Shown: positions 34,333 to 47,020, counted from the stretch's first letter. The stretch: DNA of 64,000 nt from Triglochin maritima (GCA_963682175.1 OY821782.1:32509741-32573740), one strand, 5' to 3'. Notes: generated by a model from the sequence alone, not told the origin. A program made the numbers and translations.

Positions 34333-35532
34333 TGATGCATTGCATACATTGCATCATATGTCTTTCATTTAGATTACTTTTATATCAATAAATGCTACTA
34401 AGGTATGTGTTTAGTCTTATTTACAGAATACAGGGACCTGAATGCAAATTACCCACATCCCGAGCATAAACGCGTACAAAAGACTCGTTTCTATCATAAA
34501 GACCAAGTTCAAGTTTATCGGGTTTCAAATGGAAATGTATCCAAGCATAAAAGCATTGAAGACCTAATTACGAAAAGAACAAGGACTTAAGCACAAAAGT
34601 AGCCGGGGACTTAATTGCAAAAAGTTACGGACCTAATTGCAAATCACGAGTAGATTTTATTATTATGGAGAAAATATAAAGAAAAATCAATGTGGATCTC
34701 CAAATATATGAAGAAATTAATTCGGATCTCCAAAGATATGCAAGAATCAATCCAGACGCGCAAATGACATTGAAATCATACCATAAACACACAGGAAAAA
34801 TCCGGGTCGATTCGGAGCCAAAAAGGTGGCGATTCCGCCGCACCTCAAGAGCAAATTGCGGCGAATCCGCCTCACCAAATTAGATTAATGCTCTAAAATT
34901 TTTACCGGTTGCGTGTTGACGCGTGTACTTTCTTATTTCATGCTTAGGTCCCTTGTATCGGCTATAAATAGCCACGAGAACGATGTTGTGAGGAGTTCTT
35001 CCTTTTGTTCCATAATTTAGCAATAAAATTCTGTTTCTTTTATTTTATGTTTTTAATTTTCTTTTCTTAGTTTCTCTAGGACCCCTTCTCCCTCCCTCCA
35101 TCTATGAGTTTCTAACTCTTTCCAAAGGGTGGGGGTGACGGATTTAGGGTGATGAGAAGAGAAGATGTTATTATTTTAATTTTGTATTAGTATGTTTTGA
35201 TTACTTGAGTTTATGTTAAATCATTTATCATGTAATGCTTTATAACTAATATGATTTATTATAAGTTTCAGAATTCTCTAATCTAAACCCGATATCTAAA
35301 CCTCCACCCAACGGAATTCACCATCTTTGTTCTTGTTTTAGTTTTATTTGTTCATGTTTCTTGCTTTAGATAATTAAAACCCAAAAATCTCAAAACCAAC
35401 CAATTTAATTGTTCTCTCTCTCTCTAATCGAAAATCAAAAAATAACAATATGTCTCCCTCCTTGTGTTCGACCCGTATTTGCCACGTCTTCATTGACACC
35501 GTGCACTTGCGGTATAAATAAAATTCTCATCA
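34333..35532 (+). repeat. 3' LTR of the young Gag-protease element
   Basis: 1,200 bp, directly after the purine tract GTGTGGGGGTATT. Differences from the 5' LTR cluster around 34626, 34872-34900 and 34973. Confidence 0.9.
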
Positions 35533-35537
35533 GTAGC

Positions 35538-35907
35538 CTCTAGTTTGACCGAAATCAAATGACGAATAAAGGGAGAAGAGATTTGGATATGCTAATCTAA
35601 GCTACACTAAACTAGTAAGAAGAAATGCGAAGGAAAGCAACAACTAGTGATTCAAATTAAACCAAAAGAACTTAATGTAAAGTTGCAAATCAGGAAGAGA
35701 GACCCCTAAGGGGTGGAGTGAGTGTACACATGCAATAAGATGGTGAAGAATGCAATCAATAGGCACAAATGTAGGTTGTATTTTCATGTATAGGAAGTGT
35801 CTAATGATTATGGCAAAACCTATCAATCCAATCACTTACGTAGTTGACTAGCATTAACATACAAAAGTTGGTTATTTAAGAACCTAAACAAGCATGAGAG
35901 ATGTCTA
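35538..35907 (-). repeat. LTR fragment, second part, cut off by a Copia element
   Basis: Continues the LTR begun at 28044 and aligns with 58866-59235; it stops abruptly at GATGTCTAAG where the Copia LTR starts. A minus-strand pseudo-ORF (35644-35835) recurs in the LTRs at 11618 and 58979 and is a by-product of the LTR sequence. Confidence 0.7.
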
Positions 35908-38900
35908 AGGAATGTGTTCTAAAAGTTTTACTTTTATATGTCAATTATTATGAATTGGATGTGTATACATTTTGTTCCTTGATTATGGTATTCGTCTTTT
36001 GGAAGTGTTAAGGAAGAGGCGCTTGGTCCTTAACCGTAGAGCTATAAAAGATAATGGTTTACATAAATAAAAAAAGTTATTCACAATCATGGTAATTAAC
36101 ATGCAACATTAATCGCCGAGATAAGATTGTCGTGTTGGTCATCGATTGTTGTAGCTCTACAAATAATTGACGACGTGAGTATATAAACGAGGAAAATATT
36201 ACTTTTATATATTGAATAGACCTAACAAGTAAAATATTATGGAATTATGTTTCGTGTCATTAATGTTTTACTGCGTCTTGGATTCTAATATATGAGACTT
36301 ATATCTTTTCACTCAAGAAGTGCTTGATTTGATTATTGTCAAAAGATATCAATGAGTATAGTGATAAAGGCAATAGTTGGTTAAACATGACTTGTGCTGG
36401 AAAAGATAGCTGGTCAAACGATTATCATTGCCCCTCTTAATTGAGTGATGATATGGACCCCTTGATAAAGCAAAATTATAATGTGCACAATGTAGCTTGA
36501 GTTAAGTTACATAGTTAGCTTAACGAGATCAAGAAATGAATATGATACAAATGTGACACATTTCTACTTTGTATCTATTCTTAATATCATGAAGCAAGGG
36601 ATGGACACAAGTGGTGCACTAACATCACTAAATGGATCGTGTTTAGTTCGAGTGGAACAAGACATCTATGCTAATTGGGTAACTATAATGTGTAGCTAGA
36701 TACCGCTTATAGTTTGAGATATTGAGTGTTCAATATCGCTGCCAATTTAGCTTAGATCCTCCTATAGGTCACACCACAAAACTGGGAAACAAGAAGTTTT
36801 ATTTTAAGTTCATATGATGTGTCGGGTTTCATGTGAAAAGGGACACATGTGGTGAATCAATAAAATTAATATGTCACGAAAATTGACATAATTAGAATCA
36901 TGGATAAATTCATATGAGGTGTATATATTATGGGGTGTAATAATTTAATATTACATATGACAAATATATTACATAAGATATGAATTTGCTAAAAAAACCA
37001 AAAGATCAAATTTTGTTGGAAATGAATCCAAAATTTTACAAAGGCAAAATCGGGATCAAAACGGTAAACTATTTTGGGTTGGTCGACCGAGGTGTCTTAG
37101 GAACGGTCAACCGAACAAGGGTCGGATGAATGCAAGTGATTGACTGAAACTGTCTGGAGTTCCTGGACAATTGGATTCAGTCAACCGGGCTTGAACGGTC
37201 AACTAAGAGAAAATATCCAGGAGCTATCTTGAGATATTTTCGGTAGACCAAAAGTGACACGGTCGTCCGATGAGATTCGTCAGCAGAAATTTTGGTGAGC
37301 CAATGGTTGACCGGAGAATTACACTAATCGTCTGAATTTTTCCAGAGAATTTTTCTCATGAATGGTCGATCGACCGTCTAGCTCACGGTCATCCAAACTT
37401 GTGTTAAAACTGAATGGTTCGGTCAATCGAGAAGAATTCTCGGTTAACCGAACAACACAATTTTTGCCTGAATTATTAAGAGAATATTAGATCATAGGTT
37501 GGATTAATTCCAGATTTGATCAAACGTTTTTTTGGATGCTTATGTGGCAATTTGGGATTAATTTTAGGAGAGAAAAGGCAAGAGAATATGACTAGAGAAT
37601 AGTTCTTGATATGGATGTTTTGGGAGCCTACAAAAGGACACCTCATCCTACTTGTTTAAATTGCATGCATAATTCTCTCTCTCACTAATCCCTCCCTTGA
37701 TCACCACGAAAATCTCTTAATAGTTTTAATCCTTGGAGATAGTGATTGATCGTTTTATATTAACCGCAAGTGCACGACCGCGTTGAAGCGGTGGCAAATA
37801 CGGGTCGTCCACTGGGAGGTGTGTCGACACTTGGTTTGTTCGAAGGCGAGTGGTAAAAGAAGGAGAGAAAGATGTATTACACTAATCTAAACTACAAAGC
37901 TGAAATGAAATGGAGAAGAAACGATAAAACTAAACCCCAAAGGGGGTAGAGAAATAATGTGAACATAAAGAAATGTGTGTGTGTTCATTAAGCTCCTCAC
38001 AATGTGTAGTGCATGAAATCATAAAACTACATCCATCTTTGCCTCTACATGAATTAAGATTTCACTACATCATTAAAACATACAAGGCAATAATTGGAAT
38101 GAAGTTAAATGAACTCAAGTATAAAGACTAGACCCTACTATGCCTCTACATGAATTAAGATAATACTACATCATTAAAACATACAAGACATTAACCAAGG
38201 TCAAGGCAACAAGAGTACATAAACTACATATTGTGTTTCCAATATTAATTCCATCCATATCCTAACCTTATCATTCCCCATAAAATAGGTCCACTAATCA
38301 AAGCATAAGCTAAGCTTCATTCAAGAGCATTAGCATATCAAAGATAAGAGTGGAGACCCATTAGATGGTTATGGAAATCATTTAAAGCTCAAGGGATTAA
38401 GATAACACACACTTAATACACTACATGATTATATCACATATTTCTCCACACCCTAAATGGGGGTGGATCTACTCACTACTCATTAAACTAACTACCTTAA
38501 CAAAATGAAAAATTATACTGAAAGGAAAGTTGACTAAGAAAGCAAGAAATATTAAAGAAGCTTAAAAGGAAAAGAAAGACTAAACAAGCATGCACAAATT
38601 AAAAGACAAGATTAAAAGAAACTAGAACAATTATTTTATTAACAATGACTCACATTGAAGGTAGCATTCTTCTCCACCTTGAGTTTTTGCTTCAAGGCTC
38701 ACTCCTTAGTAGAGAAAATGCCACCAAGCAATGGGTAATTACAATGGAAGGTGAAGAGTTCTATTTATAGGCATGGAAAAAGCTAATCCGGGACAAACCC
38801 CTGATGTGGGACTAAACCAATACCAAAAATAGCCTAAGAATACACTAATACAAGTTCTCCACAAATCTTAGCGGGTCCAGAGTTATATGGACCGCCAATT

Positions 38901-39603
38901 AGCGGTCCAAGACCGCCAATTGGCGGTCTATAAGCTTTGGATTCATCTGGAATTTGTTGTGGGCTTTGCTGGTGGTCTTTGTTGGTCCTGGATGCATCTA
39001 CTTGGTTTGTTGGAGCTCCGACCCGAATCGAATTGCCAAAATACTCCCCATGATGGTGTGGAGTTTCCTGGTTTGCTCTTAGGTCCTTTGGTCTTACGAT
39101 CAGGTCCTTCTCCCTTGCATCTTAGTCCCCAGGTCTCACAATTAAGTCCTTTTTCCTGCTTTTGGGTCCTTTCATGGCTCTTCTCTTCAAACCTCTTTAT
39201 TCCTGAAAACTAAACATAAAACTCGTCACGTAGCATTGCTTAGGTGTAAGATAATGGATATAAGATACAAATATGAGCATGAAATGATGTCAATCAGATA
39301 GAAATCTCCGGAGCTTAAAGATGAGTTATTAGCTAGATTCTAAGCTTAATTAGAGATTGAGCACTTGGAGGCGAATCGGCGGGCGATTCGACGAACAACC
39401 AAACTCCGGATCTTCTGTAAGGTTTTAGAGAACCTTTGAGTATGATCCTCTCTCCTTTGTTTATTTTAATATATGTAGGAATGCATGATATTAGAATAAA
39501 CATATACATGTACATAAAATCAATGAAAATATGAAATCGATCTTTTTATGTTTGTATTAAAAAATTTAAAATATACACATACATAGGGACACAAAATCCT
39601 ACA
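35908..39603 (+). repeat. 5' LTR of the Copia element, holding a nested solo LTR
   Basis: Starts near GGAATGTGTTCT and ends GGGACACAAAATCCTACA just before the primer-binding site. It contains degenerate GGTCGACCG-like motifs at 37079-37450. The exact first base is uncertain by a few bases. The solo LTR occupies 37743-39296. Confidence 0.75.
37743..39296 (-). repeat. Solo LTR (Athila-like family), minus orientation, nested in the Copia LTR
   Basis: 1,554 bp, starts TGATTGATCG and ends GATGTCAATCA, flanked by an exact 5-bp duplication GATAG (37738-37742 and 39297-39301). Close relative of the copy at 23375-24913. It contains two CCAATTGGCGG-type sequences near 38890-38930. Confidence 0.9.
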
Positions 39604-39604
39604 G

Positions 39605-39616
39605 TGGTATCAGAGC
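39605..39616 (+). promoter_or_regulatory. Primer-binding site of the Copia element
   Basis: TGGTATCAGAGC, the initiator tRNA-Met complement used by most plant Copia elements, one base after the LTR end. Confidence 0.85.
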
Positions 39617-41100
39617 ATTTACTTCATATTTTCAATGATTAGACTATATAATTAATTTTAGTTTACCATCTAGAATCGAAACAATTCATGTTCTATGTCT
39701 TTTTCGAGTTTTCCGACAGTTTTGTTGATTTAATTCTAATTGATTCTTTTGATAGTTTTAAATGTTTTGAAACACATCATGTGAATCTTAGAATTAAAAT
39801 TCAGACTTATGTCTAATATATAAAATTGTTTTTAATTAAATGATTATTTTATAAGGAATCGACAAAACGAAAAAGGCATATGTTTATCTTTCCTTAACAT
39901 TTTATTTTGGAAATTGGATAAACAACGGTTCAAATGTTTTTTGTATTTTGAATTATGGATGCATAAAATCATTTTAAATGATTTCAAATGGTTCTAGAAT
40001 TTTTTGATTTAGTACATGATAAACTAGATTGAGTAATTTATAGTATATGTACATGCGTTGCTCGAGTTCTCTTATGTAGGGATATGTGAGTTTGTATGTT
40101 CCGTTGAAGCCATGTGTGAATGAATGAATATGTATGTTATTATTATTCAATCACAGGGGATTATGTATATGTAGAAGTCAAATTTCTATTTCTATGTATA
40201 TGCATGCATATGAGAGAGTTTTTACATAGGACTTGCACTAGACAATTTTCGAAATTGCGAGATGCATGTTTATATTTTTGCAATATCAACATCCATTGTG
40301 CAAGAGGAAGTCGCGGAGAAGGCGCAAAAGTCAAGGACGTGGGAACATATAAACTCACACCAATATATGTATGAATGGATATATTTATGTTTGTGTGCTT
40401 AACATGTATGTGTATAGATAATAAATATGCATCATCACCTAAATTCTAAAATCACATGTAAATGTTTAAATTGTCCAACCAAAAAATTAAGAGTATTTTT
40501 TTTCTTATTTCATCCACTACCAGTCATCGATCGAGGGATATTCTGCTCGACCTTAGCGGGAGATAACTCCCTCCATCTTTGAGAATAATGGGAGATATAA
40601 GGTTGTCTATTGTTGTGCCATGAATAGATGTACGAGGTGCGATTCACCCTTAGTGGACACTGAGTATATTTGTTTGTGAATACAATGGATAAACGTATCT
40701 CGTATCAAATGAAATAAGTTTTCTTAACAAGACCCAGAGTCCTAGCTCGGTTTTGAGAAAAAGAGTTTTTCTTACGTGGATTGGTCAAATTCCTCGTAAT
40801 TAAAATGACAAGTCATAAGAGTTTGAAAGTGCAAATGTTGTAAAATTTCAAAATGGTTATGATTAGAAAAATGTTTTCTTACCTTGATTTTGTAATATAT
40901 CTGATAGCCCTTAGCTAGTTTATATTATAATTGATAGGATCTTGAATTTCTGCATTTATGGACAAATTTTTATTTACGGTATTGATTTTCAAATATAAAA
41001 TTGACATTAAAACCCATATAATTTATTTTGTAGAAATGTCAAATATTTAACCTATTGTGTGATCTATGATCGAAAAACATCATTTGGCAACTCAAGCTCA
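39617..41100 (+). other. Leader of the Copia element
   Basis: AT-rich sequence between primer-binding site and the first Gag trace. Minor ORFs at 40120-40374 and similar look like chance. Confidence 0.5.
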
Positions 41101-41105
41101 ATATC

Positions 41106-41840
41106 ATGTTGAAGTTTGAGAAACTATCTCATATTTTTGATGATGAAATCCCAAAATTAAATGAGAAGGCAACCGATAGCGAGAGAGAGGCAAAAGACAA
41201 GTGGGAAGACCAAGAGAACCAGGTTCATGGTCTAATGTTGGCCTCCATGGGTGACTCGCTTCAAGCGAAATACTTGGATTCAAAATCTAAGAAGACCATG
41301 GAAGCTATAACAAAGATGTTCATGGATAGTGCTAGAAAAGAGAGCTATAAGACCACCATCACACTCACAAGGTGCCACATGACGGAGGGAACATCGGTAT
41401 CCATGCATTTTCTCACTATGCAATGATAGCTTGAGATGTTGTCGAAGCTCTCTTCCTTGATGCTCGATGACATTGCGGAAGATTTGATTCTTGGCTCTCT
41501 AGCCCCAACCTATAAGGACTTCATTATGCACTATCATATGCGTGAGAAAGGGGTGAGTCTTGAGGAACTTCACAACGCTCTCAAAACGGCTGAAGTTGAC
41601 ATGGACAAGGGTCGGGACAAGCATGTCCTATCCATCCATGAGAGGAGCAAGAAGATCACCAAAGGTAAAGGCAAATTCACCAAAACGATGCCAATCAAGA
41701 GCAAGGGAGTTGGACGTACTCGTGGGACTGCCTCGAGGGGGAATTCTTTGAAATCTCCGACTCCCTATATGGAGTGCTTTCACTGCAGTGAAAAAGGGAC
41801 ATATCCGGCCAAATTGCCCCAAGTACAAGGAAGACCTTGA
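41106..41840 (+). pseudogene. Copia Gag remnant
   Basis: Two successive frames (41106-41426 and 41436-41840), separated by an in-frame TGA at 41427, give a UBN2/Gag-type sequence: LMLASMGDSLQAKYLD, then FLTMQ.LEMLSKLSSL, then LILGSLAPTYKDFIMHYHM. A zinc knuckle begins with CFHCSEKG near 41776 but is broken by a frameshift before its His and last Cys. A live element would form the capsid from this protein. Confidence 0.85.
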
Positions 41841-42234
41841 CAATGGAGTGATTGAGCGTAAGCGCCCCAAAAAGGCAAAGGTAAATTTGTTATTGAGATA
41901 AATTTAGCCACCTCTGTCCATGATTGGGTAATTGATACCGGATCTTATGCTCACATAATTTCTAATTTGCAGGTACTAAAGGATAGGAAGGAACTCGTGA
42001 AGAACGAGATGATTTTGAAGGTCGGAAATGGTGCGAGCGTTGCTACGATTGCACAAGGTTTCGTAGAGTTTCAATTATTTAGTGGTTTAAATTTATGTTT
42101 AAAGAACGTCTATTATGTGCCTTCGATTACCAAGAAAATTATTTCTGTATCGTGTTTAGATATGGATAATTTTAATATAAATATTTCAAATTCTTGTTTG
42201 TCTATATCGAAGAATGATATTTTCTATGCAAATG

Positions 42235-42511
42235 CATTCGTGAGGAATGATCTCTATTTGCTTGAATTGAATAATAGACAAATCTTAAACATCAATAACA
42301 AAAGACTTAAAAGTACTCACGTGAATGATACACTCTTGTGGAACTATCGTCTTGGTCACATAAATGAAAAACATATCAAGAAATTGCAAGAAGCTAACCT
42401 TCTTGGTCAACTTGATTTTAAATCATTGGAGGCGTGCGAACCTTGCCTAATGGGCAAAATGATTAAGAGGCCTTTCAAGAAGAAAGGTCCGAGAGCCAAT
42501 AACTTGTGGGA
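42235..42511 (+). repeat. Direct repeat, copy 1, pol sequence
   Basis: 277 bp beginning CATTCGTGAGGAATGATC and ending AACTTGTGGGA; the same pol segment recurs at 44511-44787. Confidence 0.9.
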
Positions 42512-44510
42512 ATTCAAGTTTAATTGCACATATATATTTTCGGAATTCTTATGCACAATAAGGATCAATTACAATTTTTCTATGATTTGTTTCATGCATG
42601 CATCGGTTTGTTTCAATAACTAGTTTTAAAACTTTATTAAAACAAACATGGGGCTCCGAAATTCATACCTAGAAGTTCTCTAAAACTTCTTGATGATCCG
42701 GAGACATTGAGGATGCTTGTCGTTGAGCCGGATGCCTTCGAGTATTCACCAAACACTAAACAAGATCAGAGAGAGAAGACCTAGCCTCTCAATCTCCAAT
42801 AGGGTTTAGAATCCAATTACTAACCCCTCTTTAGTTCCCTTGAGAAGAAGATCTCTGAAAACTAAAACTAATCTTAAGAATTAAGGAAATTTCGTGGAGA
42901 ATTACGGAGAGAGAATTTTGCATGAGAAGATAATGAATTAATTGATAAGGTAATGAGAATAACTTGTATTTATAAGTTCTCTCCAAATTACCTATTCATG
43001 TGCAACCTCTTGCCCATGATTTCATGCAAACTTCCATCTAACCATCCATTATTTGCTAACAAATAATCTTAGCCACGAATTAAATCAGTTATGGACCAAT
43101 TCCATGCATGATCTAATTAATTCTTAAATTAATTCTGCACTAACCGTCTGGACCGGTCGACCGTTTGGAGGTTCGGTCGACCGCTCGAACCAAGTTTCGG
43201 TCGACCGTTCGTAACAAAAATATTCCATCGCAATGTTCGGTCGACCGAAACCGAACAGACAAAATTCCCTGTTATCGGTCGAGACACATCCGGTCGACCG
43301 TGCAACATTCGGTCGACCGATCAACAGTAAACGGTCGACCGTTTTTGCACAGTCTTGTAGTTGGTCAAATTTTGGTTTAACCCCTACAAAATTTGACATT
43401 TCGGGATTAGTAGTAAATTCACAACTTATGAAACATATTATCCTATGTAATGATAAATCAATACACCCCATAATATTTACATCACATATGAATTTAACTT
43501 AGATTCTAATTATGTTATTAGTCACAACATAATTTTTATATTGCTTGTTCACCCCGTGTGTCATATTTTCTACATGAAACCCGACACACCTTATGAACTC
43601 AAAATCTCCATTTCTTGTTTCCCAGTTTTGAGATGTGACCTATGGGAGGATCTAAACTAAGTTGACAGTGATATTAAGAGCTTAATATCACAAACTATAA
43701 GCGGTATCTAGCTACACATTATAGCTCCCAATTAGTTAGATGTCTTAATTCCACTCGAACCAAAACCCGATCCATTTAGTGATGGAGTGCACCACTTGTG
43801 TCCGTCCCTTGCCTCATGATATTAAGAATACACACAAAGTAGTATTGTGTCATCTTTGTATTTAGTATTCATTTCTTGATCTCTTTAAGCTAGTTATAAA
43901 TATGTGATTTAACTCAAATCACATTGTGCACATCATAATTTTGCTTTATCAAGGGGCCCACTAATATCATCACTCAATTAAGAGGGGCAATGATAATCTT
44001 TTGACCAACTATCTTCTCCAACAAAAGTTGTACTTAACCAATCAATGTCTTTACACTACACTTATCGATAGCTCAAGACACTAATCTAATCAAGTATTCC
44101 TTAAGTGATCAGATATAAGTCTCATATCAAATGACCAAAGACACAGTAAAATATTAATGATACAGAAACACATTTCTATAATATTTTACTTATTAGGTCT
44201 ATTCAGTATACAAAAGTAATATTTTCCTCTTTTGCATACCCGTGTCGTCACTCACTTGTAGAGCTACAATGATCTATGACCAACACGACAATCTTAACTC
44301 GGTAATTAATGTCCCATGTTAATTACCATGATTGCGAATATCTTTTGTTTTATGTAAACCAATATCTTTTAGAGCTCTACGGTTAAGGACCAAGAGCCTC
44401 TTCCTTAACACTTCTAAAAGACGAATAACATAAACAAGGAACAAAACGATTTCTCATTCAATTCATAATAATTGACATTTAAAAGTAAACCTTTCAGAAC
44501 ACATTCCCTT
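42512..44510 (-). repeat. Inverted Copia-type LTR inserted in pol, flanked by 277-bp direct repeats
   Basis: This 2.0-kb block is, in minus orientation, related to the Copia LTR at 35908-39603: the reverse complement shares the start TGTTCT-AAAAG.TTTACTTTTA, the 'GTTAAGGAAGAGGC.CTTGGTCC' region and the AGTAAAATATT segment. It holds seven GGTCGACCG motifs at 43150-43340. Its inner (42512) end does not match the known LTR end. Flanking copies of pol sequence (42235-42511 and 44511-44787) are the same length and differ at only about four positions. Confidence 0.75.
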
Positions 44511-44787
44511 CATTCGTGAGGAATGATCTCTATTTGCTTGAATTGAATAATAGACAAATCTTAAACATCAATAACAAAAGACTTAAAAGTACTCACGTGA
44601 ATGATACACTCTTGTGGAAATATCGTCTTGGTCACATAAATGAAAAACGCATCAAGAAATTGCAAGAAGCTAACCTTCTTGGTCAACTTGATTTTAAATC
44701 ATTGGAGGCGTGCGAACCTTGCCTAATGGGCAAAATGATTAAAAGGCCTTTCAAGAAGAAAGGTCCGAGAGCGAATAACTTGTGGGA
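44511..44787 (+). repeat. Direct repeat, copy 2, pol sequence
   Basis: 277 bp, nearly identical to 42235-42511; pol then continues past this copy into the integrase core, whereas copy 1 runs into the inserted LTR. Confidence 0.9.
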
Positions 44788-47020
44788 TTTGATACATTCC
44801 AATGTATGTGGTCCGATGAGTACAAGTGCAAGAGACTGTTTTAGGTACTTCATTATGTTCACGGATGACTATAGTCGTTATGGCTATATTTATCTAATGA
44901 GAAACAAAAGTGAATCCTTTGACAAGTTCAAAGAATTCAAGAATGAAGTAGAGAACCAACTCAACAAGAAAATCAAGTATCTATGAACGGATCGTGGAGG
45001 TGAGTACTTAAGTACCGAATTTGACTCGATCCTAAAGGAGTGTCGTATTGTGCCACAACTCACCCCTCCCGGTACACCTCAGTGGAATGGGGTATCTGAA
45101 AGGAGGAATAAGACATTGCTCGACATGGTTCGGTCAATGATGAGTCAAGCTGAATTGCTGCTTTACTTTGGGAGTTATGCACTAGAAGTTGTGGCTTACA
45201 TACTAAATAATGTTTCATCCAAGTTCGTAGAGAAAATGCCTTATGAGCTATGGAGTGGTAAAACACCTAAGCTCAATTTTCTCAAGATTTGGGGTTGTGA
45301 GGCCTACGTCAAGAGATTGATGTCGACCAAACTTCAACGAAAAGCGGATAAGTGTTTCTTTATAGGTTATCCTCGTGAGACAAGAGGATAATACTTTAGG
45401 CATATAACCTCCAATCGAGTGATTGTAGAGAAGGATGTCGTATTTCTAGAAAAGGAATTTCTGGAAATAATAAAAAGTAGTGGGAGTAGAGTTGTGCTTG
45501 AGGAGACTCAAGATATTCTACAATATCATGATATGAATGGTGAGATTCAAGATCATGAAGGCCCAACCGAGGTTCCTTTGGTTAGTGGGAGCGTGAGTGA
45601 GCAAGCAATTATGAGAGAAACTCAATCATCTCCACCTAGTGTACGTTCGAGAATCGAACACGAACCAATTCCCCAAGAAATTGTGGAAGAGGCTCAAGAT
45701 TTGCACGTAGAACCAAAAGAACTTAGAAGGTCAACGTAGGAAAGGAAGAAACCCGATATGTATTTGAGACTTCATGAGATCATGGTACTAGATACCGATG
45801 ATCCCTCGACCTTTCAATAAGCAATGGAAAGAGAGGACTCCAAACTATGGTTTAAGGCCATAGAATCCGAAATAGAATTCATGTATGATAATCAAGTGTG
45901 AAACTTGGTTGACCTTTCTCAAGGGAAAAAGGGCATTCAAAATAAATGGGTTTTCAAGAGGAAGATGGACATGGATAGGAACTTGACAACCTACAAAGCG
46001 AGGCTTGTAGCAAAAGGTTTCACTCAAGTTCAAGGAATTGATTATGATGAAACTTTTTCACCGGTTGCCATGTTCAAGTCTATTCGGATTATGCTCGCTA
46101 TTACCGTATTTCATGATTATGAGATATGACAAATGGATGTCAAAACACCGTTCCTTAATGGGAACTTGGAGGAGGATGTGTACATGGTACAACCTCAAGG
46201 TTTTGAAGATCCAAAGAATAACGAGAAAGTATGCAAGCTTCAAGCATCCATTTATGGATTGAAGCAAGCATCTAAGGAGTTGGAACACGCGCTTTGACGA
46301 GGAAGTCAAGAAGATTCACTTCGTCCAAAGTAAGGAAGATCCTTGTATATACAAGAAGGTTAGTGGGAGCCACATAGTGTTCTTGATCTTATATGTTGAT
46401 GACATACTCCTTATGGGAAATCATATACCTTTGCTTGAGCAAACGAGAAGTTCATTGAAATCTGCATTTTCAATGAAAGATATGGGTGAGGCTCAATACA
46501 TCTTGGGAATCAAGATATATAGAGATAGATCCCATAGACTCATTGGCCTAAGTCAACGTACATACATTGACAAGGTCTTGGAAAGATTCAGTATGAACAA
46601 CTCCAAAAAGGGCAATGTGCCAATGAATATGGGTGTGCAACTAAAGAAGTCTCAACATGCTGAATAACATAAAGAATTGGAGTACATGAAAGATATTCCT
46701 TATGCTTCTGCAATAGGATCAATCATGTACAGCATGACTTGCACAAGACTCGATGTCTCGTATGCTCTAAGCGTGAAAAGTCGTCACCAATCTAACGTAG
46801 GTCCTAAGCATTGGACTGCAGTCAAAAATATTCTGAGGTACATTAACCAGACCAAAGATAAGTTTCTTATTTATAGAGGACAAAGGGAACAAATATCTGA
46901 GGGATATTCAGATGCAGGTTTCATGAGTGATCCCGACGATAGAAGGTCGCAATCAGGATACGTCTTCCTTCTGAATGGTTAAGAGAATAATTAAATCATA
47001 GGTTGGATTAATTCCAGATA

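Larger units (their letters stand above)
28133..35532 (+). mobile_element. Young non-autonomous Athila/Tat-like element encoding only Gag-protease
   Basis: LTRs 28133-29334 and 34333-35532 start TGATGCATTGC and end TTCTCATCA. An exact 5-bp target duplication GTAGC flanks the element (28128-28132 and 35533-35537). The primer-binding site TGGCGCCGTTGCCGGGGA lies just inside the 5' LTR at 29340; this Asp-tRNA-type site is characteristic of Athila/Tat Gypsy elements. A polypurine tract AGGTGTGGGGGTATT abuts the 3' LTR. The 5-kb interior holds one long Gag-protease ORF and no reverse transcriptase, RNase H or integrase, so it must be mobilised by a relative. By eye the LTRs differ by about six substitutions and one 2-bp indel, implying a very recent insertion. 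Confidence 0.9.
41840..46982 (+). pseudogene. Copia Pol remnant (protease, integrase, reverse transcriptase, RNase H)
   Basis: Order: protease (WVIDTGSYAHI near 41926), pre-integrase (WNYRLGHINEKHIKKLQ near 42340), integrase core (FTDDYSRYGYIYLM near 44862; PQWNGVSERRNKTLLDMVR near 45078), linker, reverse transcriptase (NKWVFKRKMD near 45945; LILYVDDILLMG near 46385 with the Copia YVDD active site), RNase H (SAIGSIMY near 46705; YSDAGFMSDPDDRRS near 46906). In-frame stops occur near 44984, 45388, 45738, 45817, 45899, 46128, 46666 and elsewhere, with frameshifts, so no enzyme can be made. Confidence 0.9.
35908..47020 (+). mobile_element. Degenerate Copia retrotransposon with very long LTR
   Basis: A 5' LTR of about 2.1 kb net (35908-39603, with a nested solo LTR) is followed by the primer-binding site TGGTATCAGAGC at 39605-39616, complementary to initiator tRNA-Met. 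Gag, protease, integrase, reverse transcriptase and RNase H traces follow in Copia order between 41100 and 46982. A 2.0-kb insert with flanking duplication interrupts the integrase region. A 3' LTR is essentially absent: after RNase H, about 40 bp of LTR-like sequence (TCATAGGTTGGATTAATTCC, as at 37493) joins unrelated sequence at about 47020. Confidence 0.8.

Noticed and set aside
43124..43502. ORFs of 70-115 codons on both strands
   Set aside because: They come from the repeated GGTCGACCG palindromes, which leave all frames open; not likely protein coding.
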